A stretch of DNA of 44,192 nt, from contig NZ_JAAFKG010000066.1 in the NCBI RefSeq assembly GCF_013299185.1, forward strand, positions 1 to 44,192, in the 5' to 3' direction. Positions 1 through 7,299 of the stretch are shown piece after piece (the first letter of the stretch is position 1; each line of letters starts with the position of its first letter). The notes beneath the pieces were generated by a model. The model saw nothing but the letters and a program-made list of their open reading frames with translations, ran no database searches and had not been told where the DNA came from. A program made the translations under genes and the position numbers. This DNA is from Microcoleus sp. bin48.metabat.b7b8b9.023 (GTDB lineage: Bacteria; Cyanobacteriota; Cyanobacteriia; Cyanobacteriales; Microcoleaceae).

Positions 1-279
1 AGAATGGACTACTGGGTGATGTTGAGTCACCGAGATAATTGAGTATTTCTACTCATTTTTGTCTCGGATGATTCACTTTTCCCCCCTCAATCCCCCTATG
101 TGCCAGTTGGGGGTGCGGAATGTGGGTTATAAACTTCTAATTCCTCAAAATCAGGTCTTCCCATAATCACCACAAAAACTCAATTATATTAAATGCCCGA
201 TGCCCCATGCCCCATGCCCAATGCCCAATGCCCCATCCCTCCGCTTCGCTTCGCCCAATGCCCAATGCCCAATGCCCTA
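1..279. other. Intergenic, ends in a heptamer repeat array
   Basis: I see no gene in this stretch. Positions about 193-278 hold a period-7 array built from ATGCCCA/ATGCCCC units, interrupted by a CCTCCGCTTCGCTTCGCCC segment (about 237-255). The array reaches to within a few bases of the stop codon of the minus-strand cikA-like gene. The same composite occurs inverted at about 4606-4727. Confidence 0.7.
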
Positions 280-2931
280 TTATCCATTAATCTCGGCCAT
301 TAAAGAAAGAATTTTGTCAAGCAATTGCTCGGGGTGAATCGGTTTAGCCAAACAATCGTTAGCTCCCGCCGTCACGAAAGATATCTGATCTATGGGAATT
401 TCTTTAGCGCTTAAAGCCAGAATTTTGAGATTTTCAGTAGCGGGTTTTTGGCGCAGTTGTTGAATTATTTCGCAGCCGTTCATACCGGGCAAACGCATAT
501 CCACAATTACAGCATTGGGCTGCAAAAGTTCAATTTGTTCTACCGCCGCCGAGCCTTCAATCATCCACACTACTTGCATTCCTGCGGCTGTCAGGATATC
601 GCAAATCAGCATGGCAGTTTCTTCATCTTCTTCTACGAGGACGAGGCTGCCCCGCAAGGAGGAAGAGTGCAGCGGTAAAGATGAATTAGATTTTTCGTAT
701 TTGAATTTTGTGGATTCATCTTTGCTTTTAGTTTGGATGGGTATAAAAACGGTAAAAGTAGAGCCGACATCAACTGTAGAGTTGACTTCGATCGCGCCGC
801 CGTGAAGTTCTACTAATTGTTTAGTCAATGCCAATCCCAAACCGGTGCCGCCGTATTCGCGGCGGTAGGGGGAATCTAACTGCTGGAATTTTTGAAACAA
901 GAGCGATCGCTGATCTTCGGGAATTCCAATGCCGGTATCTTTGATTTGAAAAACAGCGGTGCTACCTGGGGGTGCAGTACCGGGCTGTCGCACTGCTGGC
1001 GTCCGAGTTTTATCTTCTGTCACCCACACTCGCAGGACGATTCGCCCGCCTTCGGGAGTAAATTTAATCGCATTTCCTAAAAGATTGAACAGAATTTGTC
1101 TCAGGCGGCGCGGGTCTGCGGTGAAGCGATCGCACTCTTGTTTGATCCGCTGTTCTTGCACGAGTTCCACGCCTTTAGCTATAGCTTTTTCTTTGAAGGC
1201 GTGCAGGCTCTGAGAAGCTAATTTAGAAATTGAAAATTCACTAATTTTTAATACTGCTTTTCCTGCTTCTACTTGCGATAAATCTAAAATATCGTTAATT
1301 AATTCTAATAAGTGGTCGCCGCTGTCCCGGATAGTTTGCAGGTACTGTCGCTGTTTGGCAATTGGTACTTCTTTGGTGCCAACTTTGCCGTAAGACCACC
1401 GCAGCAGCGTGTCCGAAATGCCGATGACGCAGGTGAGGGGAGTCCGCAATTCGTGGCTCATAGCTGCCAAAAATTCGCTCTTGGCGAGGCTGGCAGACTG
1501 GGCGGCGGCGAGGGCATCGCGCAGTTCTTGGGTTCGCTCTATGACGCGCTGTTCTGAGGTGCACTTTTGCTGCTGGACTTCTGCATAAAGTTCGGCTTGG
1601 TAAATGGCGATCGCCAAATGTTCTGCTATTTGCCGCAAAAATGTTTTTTTGCTTTCCTCCCACTCGCACACAGTACACTGGTGGGCAATTAGCAGCCCCC
1701 ACAATTGGTCTTGAACTACGATCGGCACTAGCAACTTCGCCCGCACCTTCGCCCGCCGCATCAACTCTAAAAAACAAGAGTGCGAAGAGTAAGTTATTTC
1801 CACATCAGTGACGCACAAAGCCAAACCTTTGCGATATTTCTCTCTGTCAATGACTCCATCGGGAAAGCACTGGGCGCCTTCACTAAAATCCAGTACAGAC
1901 GAGATAGCATCGCTGGCTAAAGCTTCGTAGGTAACGCGACCTAAATACAAGTAAAAACCGGGATTTTCTGTGACTTCGCCAGAAACGGCCATAGGTATTT
2001 CTTTACCTAATTCGTCATGGTGGGGGGCTGGCACTTTTTCAAATTGATATATTAACAGGCGATCGACATCCAAAAACTCTCGCACTCTCGAAACTGCTTT
2101 TGACAAAATTACTGGTAATTCCAAACTCTGGCGGATTTGAGTTGTCACCTGATTCAAAAGTCGCTCTTGTTCTAGCTGCTGCTGCAAAGCATCTTCTACA
2201 GGCTGACAAAATGAAATGCAGGGACTGGCAATTTGTAAGTGATTGACGGCTTCGGCAATCTGGTGCTGTAGCGTTTCTGGATCGATGGGTTTGATCGCGG
2301 AGTTTCCCTCTATTTCTGTTGGGACGTGTAGGGGCGGGCGATTGTTTTTGCTGGCATCGGTAGCGAGAAGATCCAGCAAATTTAGGGTGAATTCGCTTTG
2401 CAAAATTGCCGAGTTCGGCTGTATGTTGTTAATTGCTTGTTTGAGGGCGCGAATGTCAATTTGTCTTGGCGGTGCGGGCGTTATTTCTGCGAGTTTGTCT
2501 GCGAGGGGAGAGAGGAAATTGGCGATCGCCCCTGGATCGAAAGTCAAATCCACATTTAATTGCGAAGTGAGATGTTTTTCACTGTGTTTGCGTCCGTTTG
2601 TTGCCAACTCATCTAATACCTCGCCCCGCAGCAGCGCGCTAAACCGATCTGATACCACTGCTGCAAACCTTTCTGACGAGTTTCCTTTCCCATTTTCAGG
2701 ATTCGCGATCGCATCGTCGGCGAGCCAAATAGCCCCCGGGAGTTCAGCCATTTGCTGTAACAACTGGTAAGCAGCCTCAAAGGTTGCTAGCGGCAAAGTT
2801 CGATTTAAGGTTTTTGGTTTCAATCTAGGTATTTTCCCGGTTGTTTTAAAGGACAAAATATGAATGCCGCTGTTTTGGGGAGGGAACCAGGGGCGCAGCA
2901 GACGGGGCCGCTCCAAAAGACTTGAGATCAA
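280..2931 (-). CDS. cikA: CikA-like bilin-GAF hybrid histidine kinase with C-terminal receiver
   Basis: Sensor kinase of the CikA type, which resets the clock and acts on the Kai oscillator and RpaA. Order in the 883 residues: N-terminal region 45-240 resembling the CikA N-terminal domain, phytochrome-like GAF 255-445, HisKA about 480-555 with phospho-acceptor His493 in MSHELRTPLTCVIG, HATPase 600-730 (DTGIGIP, GGTGLGLAL), receiver 762-875. The GAF holds Cys386 in SHSCFLEL, the position of the bilin-binding cysteine, but Phe follows instead of the usual His. Overall order and many stretches (LLNQVTTQIRQSL, TLLRW) agree with CikA as I remember it. Unlike the CikA pseudo-receiver, this receiver keeps Asp811, Ser841, Lys863 and an acidic pocket. 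There is no ATG near the N-terminus; the start used is TTG, so the true start is uncertain. A generic cyanobacteriochrome hybrid kinase is the alternative. Confidence 0.82.
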   Translation of the reverse strand: MISSLLERPRLLRPWFPPQNSGIHILSFKTTGKIPRLKPKTLNRTLPLATFEAAYQLLQQMAELPGAIWLADDAIANPENGKGNSSERFAAVVSDRFSALLRGEVLDELATNGRKHSEKHLTSQLNVDLTFDPGAIANFLSPLADKLAEITPAPPRQIDIRALKQAINNIQPNSAILQSEFTLNLLDLLATDASKNNRPPLHVPTEIEGNSAIKPIDPETLQHQIAEAVNHLQIASPCISFCQPVEDALQQQLEQERLLNQVTTQIRQSLELPVILSKAVSRVREFLDVDRLLIYQFEKVPAPHHDELGKEIPMAVSGEVTENPGFYLYLGRVTYEALASDAISSVLDFSEGAQCFPDGVIDREKYRKGLALCVTDVEITYSSHSCFLELMRRAKVRAKLLVPIVVQDQLWGLLIAHQCTVCEWEESKKTFLRQIAEHLAIAIYQAELYAEVQQQKCTSEQRVIERTQELRDALAAAQSASLAKSEFLAAMSHELRTPLTCVIGISDTLLRWSYGKVGTKEVPIAKQRQYLQTIRDSGDHLLELINDILDLSQVEAGKAVLKISEFSISKLASQSLHAFKEKAIAKGVELVQEQRIKQECDRFTADPRRLRQILFNLLGNAIKFTPEGGRIVLRVWVTEDKTRTPAVRQPGTAPPGSTAVFQIKDTGIGIPEDQRSLLFQKFQQLDSPYRREYGGTGLGLALTKQLVELHGGAIEVNSTVDVGSTFTVFIPIQTKSKDESTKFKYEKSNSSLPLHSSSLRGSLVLVEEDEETAMLICDILTAAGMQVVWMIEGSAAVEQIELLQPNAVIVDMRLPGMNGCEIIQQLRQKPATENLKILALSAKEIPIDQISFVTAGANDCLAKPIHPEQLLDKILSLMAEING

Positions 2932-3249
2932 AGAAGTCAGTCGATTTTAGATTTGAGATTTTAGATTTTAGATTTACTTGCAGCTAGGTGAATCACCGGA
3001 GCAGGAACTTCGAGCTAAGATTTTGGGCTGCTCGCAACTTAAGTCGCGCGCTTGTATCCGTTTTTCTGCGGTGTCGTGACTCAAATAACGTAGCCAGTTA
3101 AGGCTGAGGCTGGTCAACACAGCTTGCGAGATATTACTCTTACAAGCTCAGTTCTTTTAAGACTGGGTTGCTGACTACTTTAAACAATCTTAATCCAGTA
3201 TAATATCAATATATAATTTGTTAACTTCTACTTAACACTATCCGGGTAA
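2932..3249. other. Divergent promoter region with heptamer repeat
   Basis: Non-coding region between two divergent genes. A short period-7 array of TAGATTT/GAGATTT units lies at about 2944-2975, just outside the start of the cikA-like gene. On the other side a TATAAT hexamer at 3199-3204, 46 bases before the ATG at 3250, is a plausible -10 box for the rightward gene; no good -35 hexamer is visible at the normal distance. Confidence 0.5.
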
Positions 3250-4536
3250 ATGAGCAATCCAACTCAACTCACCCCCGATTTCACGATCGGACATCTGCCG
3301 TGTCACCACTTCCAAGTGACTGCTGCAACTCCAGGACAGGTAGTAGCTCAAAGATTCGAGCAAGAACCAGACCTGCCGGGAGTGATTATTACTCACGAAT
3401 CACAGGTATTGGGCATGATTTCTCGCGTCAAATTTCGAGAGCAAATGAGTCTCCCCGATCGCGTAGAAATTTACGGGCAGCACCCGATTCGAGCCTTGTT
3501 AGATTTTATAAGAATACCGCCTTTGCTGATGGAGGAAAACTGGAAAGTTGAGGATGCCGTACAAGCGTCTCTCAACAGGCATAAAGATTTAATTTATGAA
3601 CCAATTATTGTGGTAATGGACAATCATAGTTTCCGCCTTTTGGACGTTCGGACTCTGGTGATTGCCCAGTCTAAACTTTTAGCTCAAGCTAACAAGCTTA
3701 TTCAAAAATACAGAGTAGAAAGACAGAAATATATGGGAATTATTCAACAAGAAAAGGCAAAATTTTATGAATGCCAGGAGTTGCTAAAATCCCAACACCT
3801 TCAAGCCCAAGTATTGCAGAATACTCCGAGTCGCGAGCAAGTGACACTGCTCAAACAAGCTGAAGAAATTTCTCAAATGAATCAGCGATTTGTGAGGATT
3901 GCAAAGTTAATTTCTTCAGAAGGCCGCCAAGCATTTCAAGCTACTTTTCAAGGTGCTAATTCTATTTGCAATAATACACAGAAAATTTTGGGTATTAGCA
4001 AAGCAATAGCTAATGATTTAGAAACGGTTAACCGCACTTCCCGAACCATCGGGGAGGCGATCGAACAAGTCAGGCATTTAGCAGTACAGGTGGCTGTAGT
4101 TACCAATCAAATGGGAAATCAGCCCAGCGGTCTGAGCAAGGTGAGTTTGGAAATTGGCAGACTCGCAAGTAAAACTTTTGAATTGGGGACCCAAATCGAG
4201 CAAATTGCCAGCCGATTTAAACTTCGGGTTCACGAACTCACGGAGGCAGCAAGAGCGGGTGCTAATGTAGCTAAATCGGTGACCATCAAGATCGATCGTG
4301 CGGAAATGGCTTTGTTAGAGTTGGAGGAATTAATAGCGGAAAAAGATTTCAATTCACCGACCGCCATTAAAGAAAATTTGGGAGTTAAAAAAAGTGTTGT
4401 TGCTCATTCTTTAGTTAAAGATTTAGAAGACGCTGAAGCTGAAATTTCTGAATGGGAAGATATAGTTAAGCAGCAAGATTCATCGCAATATCTGATTCAA
4501 AAAATTCAGCAGGCGCTGAAGTCGAAAAAACCCTAA
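3250..4536 (+). CDS. CBS-like sensory module with long coiled-coil tail
   Basis: A 428-residue soluble protein. Residues about 10-140 look like a degenerate CBS-type pair, with motifs such as GVIITHESQVLGMISR and YEPIIVVMDNHSFRLLD. This N-terminal module is one I associate with cyanobacterial signalling proteins (often joined to kinase or GGDEF outputs); here there is no enzymatic domain. Residues about 140-425 are rich in Gln, Glu, Lys and Ala, predicted mostly helical and coiled-coil, and superficially resemble the helical signalling domain of chemoreceptors, though I cannot see a clear hairpin tip motif. There is no signal peptide or membrane segment. It is divergent from the cikA-like gene and could share regulation with it. 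Function is unknown; a ligand-sensing scaffold or adaptor is a guess. Confidence 0.75.
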   Translation: MSNPTQLTPDFTIGHLPCHHFQVTAATPGQVVAQRFEQEPDLPGVIITHESQVLGMISRVKFREQMSLPDRVEIYGQHPIRALLDFIRIPPLLMEENWKVEDAVQASLNRHKDLIYEPIIVVMDNHSFRLLDVRTLVIAQSKLLAQANKLIQKYRVERQKYMGIIQQEKAKFYECQELLKSQHLQAQVLQNTPSREQVTLLKQAEEISQMNQRFVRIAKLISSEGRQAFQATFQGANSICNNTQKILGISKAIANDLETVNRTSRTIGEAIEQVRHLAVQVAVVTNQMGNQPSGLSKVSLEIGRLASKTFELGTQIEQIASRFKLRVHELTEAARAGANVAKSVTIKIDRAEMALLELEELIAEKDFNSPTAIKENLGVKKSVVAHSLVKDLEDAEAEISEWEDIVKQQDSSQYLIQKIQQALKSKKP

Positions 4537-5008
4537 AATTCTAGCGTTCATCTGATTTAACTTTTCGATATGTATAGCCTTTCTAGCTCTCATATGAGGT
4601 ACGAATGGGCATAGGGCATAGGGCATGGGGCATGGGGCGAAGCGAAGCGGAGGGATGGGGCATGGGGCATCGGGCGAAGCGAAGCGGAGGGATGGGCCTC
4701 CGTGGCCTCCGTGGCCTCAGGGGGCATACTCACTACGCTTGAGAACCGCTATATAGGAGAAGGAGAAGGAAAAAGGAAGACGCCTTGAGTTATCGTCGTG
4801 ATATCTGGAAAAAAGCTCGTGTTTCAAGAACTTCATAATCGTCGGGGCGGTTGGTCTGAAAAAATAAAAAGTAACAATTTTACAATTTGCACAATACTAT
4901 TTGTTTGAAGGAGGTTAATACCAATAAATTAAAAGTTAGGCAACGCTATTTGCATCACAAGATTTTGATTTAAAATCACAAGAATTGGTCAAATAACAGG
5001 CAAGGCTT
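4537..5008. other. Intergenic with composite GGGGCAT repeat
   Basis: No gene is visible. Positions about 4606-4727 hold repeats of GGGCATA/GGGGCAT heptamers and two copies of GGCGAAGCGAAGCGGAGGG, the reverse complement of the composite at 193-278. A short dispersed word TGAGAACCGCTATATA (4740-4755) recurs inverted at about 13504-13519. The last 100 bases before the ATG at 5009 are AT-rich and include the imperfect inverted repeat GATTTTGATTTAAAATC at 4961-4977, which may be an operator. Confidence 0.6.
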
Positions 5009-6928
5009 ATGAAAATTTTGTTAGTGGAAGATGACACAATTACAATCAATTTGCTGACCAGAGCGCTGAATGCTCATAATTACAATGTGAATACGGCAGA
5101 AGACGGCGAAACAGCGTTGGAGTTGGCACAAGCCTACGATTACGACTTGATTGTTTTGGATGTGCTGATTCCTAAACTCGACGGTATTAGTTTGTGTCGG
5201 GAATTGCGATCGTCCGGCTGCCAAATGCCGATTTTATTGCTGACAGCGCTAGATAGCAGTAACGATCGAGTCCAAGGTTTAGAAGCGGGTGCAGACGATT
5301 ATGTGGTCAAACCCTTTAATCTCCAAGAATTAATTGCTCGAATTCGGGCTTTGCTGCGCCGGGGTAAGGCAAGTTTGTCGAGTACAAGTTTGACTTGGGA
5401 AAAACTGCAAGTCAACCCGGACACTACGGAAGTAACTTATGGCGAAAAAGTTCTGCATTTGACTCCCAAAGAGTACAATCTGCTGGAACTTTTTCTGAGA
5501 AATCCCCGGCGCATTTTCAGTCGCAGTGCCATCCTCGATCGCATTTGGTCGGCCGGCGAATTTCCTCAGGAAGAAGCTGTTACCGCTCATATCAAGGGGC
5601 TGCGGCACAAGCTGAAAGCAGCCGGGATGACTGTAGATTTAGTGGAAACGGTGTATGGATTGGGCTACCGGCTCAAAAGTCTGCCGGAGGAGATTGAGAG
5701 TCCAAAAGTTGCCCGGGATACGGCAGAAACTGCTAAAAGTCAAGAAAATGTATCTGCTGAATCGATCGCGCACAGCCAGGAATTAAGCAACGATGAGCGC
5801 CGCCTCCAAGTCCTGAGTGTGGTTGCGGAAATTCGGGGCAAGTTAAAAGCTAATTTTATCGAAAAGGTGGTGATATTCGATCGCGCGATCGCCCAACTGA
5901 AAACCGGAACCTTGGACAACCAACTGCGGCGGGAAGCCCAGGAGCAAGCTCACAAATTAGTCGGTTCTTTGGGAACTTTAGGGCTGCCGAAAGGTTCGGA
6001 AGTTGCGCGCAATATCGAACAGTTGTTCAAGGCCCAAAACATCTTTAAACCGGAGACTGCTCAGCAGATTGAGGAATTTCTGCATTTGCTCAAACAGATA
6101 TTCGATCGCCCGCCGGAACCTGAAAGCGAGCTGGTTACTGCGGTTTCCAAAAAGCGCCGCATTCTGATCGTTGATGATGATACTTTGCAGAGCGATTTAC
6201 TAAAAGCAGCAGCATCCGGTTCCGGCTTTGAGATAGAAGTTGCCACATCTGGGCAATCCGCAAGAAGCGCGATTTCTCAACGGCCTCCCGACGCGATTTT
6301 GCTGGATTTGAGATTTTCCAGAATTCAGGAAAACGGACTTACTCTCCTAGCCGAACTCCGCACTGAAAAACCTGATATTCCAGTGATGATTTTTAGCGGG
6401 AACAATCAATTGAGCGATCGAATTGAAGTTGCTCGTTTGGGAGCTTCGGGCTTTTTACACAAATCTATCACCCCAGCAGATATACTCAAATCAGTCGCCC
6501 AGGTTCTCGATCAAACAGGCACTGCTGAAGCCAAAGTTATGGTAGTAGACGATGATGTGCATCTATTGGCTGCGCTGAAAATGATTCTACAACCTTGGGG
6601 ATTGCAAGTCACAACATTAGAGCGGCCCGAAAAGTTCTGGGAGGTACTCGAAACCACTTGTCCAGATTTGCTAATTTTAGATGTGGAGATGCCCGGTTAT
6701 AGTGGTATCGAGCTGTGTTTGGCGGTACGGAACGATTTGCGCTGGAGCAAGCTTCCCGTGCTATTTTTGACTGCTCATTCTGAGTCGGAAATAGTGCGTC
6801 AAATGTTTGTCGCGGGTGCTGATGACTACGTGAATAAGCCGATCGTGGAACCGGAATTAATTGCTCGCATCCTGAATCGTTTGGAGCGGACTCAACTCCG
6901 ACACAAACTTGCTCTGACACAGCGGTAA
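5009..6928 (+). CDS. Five-domain response regulator: REC-wHTH-Hpt-REC-REC
   Basis: Transcriptional response regulator of the OmpR/PhoB type extended into a phosphorelay node. Residues 1-118 are a receiver with Asp51 (VLDVLIPKLDG) and Lys101. Residues 125-225 are a winged helix with the transactivation-loop and recognition-helix pattern LTPKEYNLLELFLRNP and AVTAHIKGLRHKL. Residues about 265-365 form an Hpt domain with His315 in AHKLVGSLGTLG. Residues 383-500 are a second receiver (Asp433) and 508-630 a third (Asp558, Lys607-region KPI motif). It should bind DNA and also shuttle phosphate through its own Hpt. No kinase domain is present, so a separate kinase must feed it. The stop codon TAA at 6926-6928 is shared with the start of a GTTGACA repeat. 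Confidence 0.93.
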   Translation: MKILLVEDDTITINLLTRALNAHNYNVNTAEDGETALELAQAYDYDLIVLDVLIPKLDGISLCRELRSSGCQMPILLLTALDSSNDRVQGLEAGADDYVVKPFNLQELIARIRALLRRGKASLSSTSLTWEKLQVNPDTTEVTYGEKVLHLTPKEYNLLELFLRNPRRIFSRSAILDRIWSAGEFPQEEAVTAHIKGLRHKLKAAGMTVDLVETVYGLGYRLKSLPEEIESPKVARDTAETAKSQENVSAESIAHSQELSNDERRLQVLSVVAEIRGKLKANFIEKVVIFDRAIAQLKTGTLDNQLRREAQEQAHKLVGSLGTLGLPKGSEVARNIEQLFKAQNIFKPETAQQIEEFLHLLKQIFDRPPEPESELVTAVSKKRRILIVDDDTLQSDLLKAAASGSGFEIEVATSGQSARSAISQRPPDAILLDLRFSRIQENGLTLLAELRTEKPDIPVMIFSGNNQLSDRIEVARLGASGFLHKSITPADILKSVAQVLDQTGTAEAKVMVVDDDVHLLAALKMILQPWGLQVTTLERPEKFWEVLETTCPDLLILDVEMPGYSGIELCLAVRNDLRWSKLPVLFLTAHSESEIVRQMFVAGADDYVNKPIVEPELIARILNRLERTQLRHKLALTQR

Positions 6929-6965
6929 GTTGACAGTTGACCTGGGACAGTTGACCTGGGACAGC
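6927..6965. repeat. Short GTTGACA-type array at a stop codon
   Basis: Reads TAAGTTGACAGTTGACC followed by two CTGGGACAGTTGACC-like units. It begins with the last two bases of the stop codon of the upstream response regulator. It is a diverged member of the GTTGACA heptamer family seen at 10844, 24764, 27312 and 33639. Confidence 0.75.
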
Positions 6966-6970
6966 AAGAG

Positions 6971-7066
6971 GGCGACCTCTACCTGGAAGTCCGAGGATTG
7001 GAGTAATGAATAGTCTGATTTTAATTTCTCCCGGGGCTCCGGCTTTCAACCAATTATTTCTGGTAA
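6971..7066 (+). repeat. ~97-bp dispersed repeat, copy A
   Basis: Runs from GGCGACCTCTACCTGG to AATTATTTCTGGTAA. Two further copies lie at 24809-24907 (same strand) and 27185-27280 (opposite strand). All three contain the core GATTGGAGTAAT.AATAGTCTGATTT and end in CCAATT.TT.CTGG. Each copy has a GTTGACA array beside it, so array and repeat probably form one composite unit. I see no reading frame conserved across copies; it may be a non-autonomous mobile element or a structured RNA. Confidence 0.8.
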
Positions 7067-7299
7067 GCAGGCCCAAATCAGCCGTCCTATTAGTGTCGAT
7101 TCTCGGCGCAAATACATGACAAATCTCGCTTCTAGCTTAGTCTCTATCGCTCCACTCCCTGACTATCAGCTATGCTTTATAAGGGGGATGCGAGGGGGAT
7201 CGCGCCTCGATTGTGAACGAGAGATATAAGGGTTTTTAAGCTTAAGTTTACACCAATGCCATTCCCCATTCCCCATTCCCCATTACTCATTTCTTTATC
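7067..7299. other. Leader region of the ethylene-receptor-like gene
   Basis: No gene is visible. A period-7 array of CATTCCC units lies at about 7258-7283, ending 17 bases before the ATG at 7300. It sits where the ribosome binding site would be, and I see no purine-rich Shine-Dalgarno sequence, so initiation may depend on an unusual leader. Confidence 0.5.
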
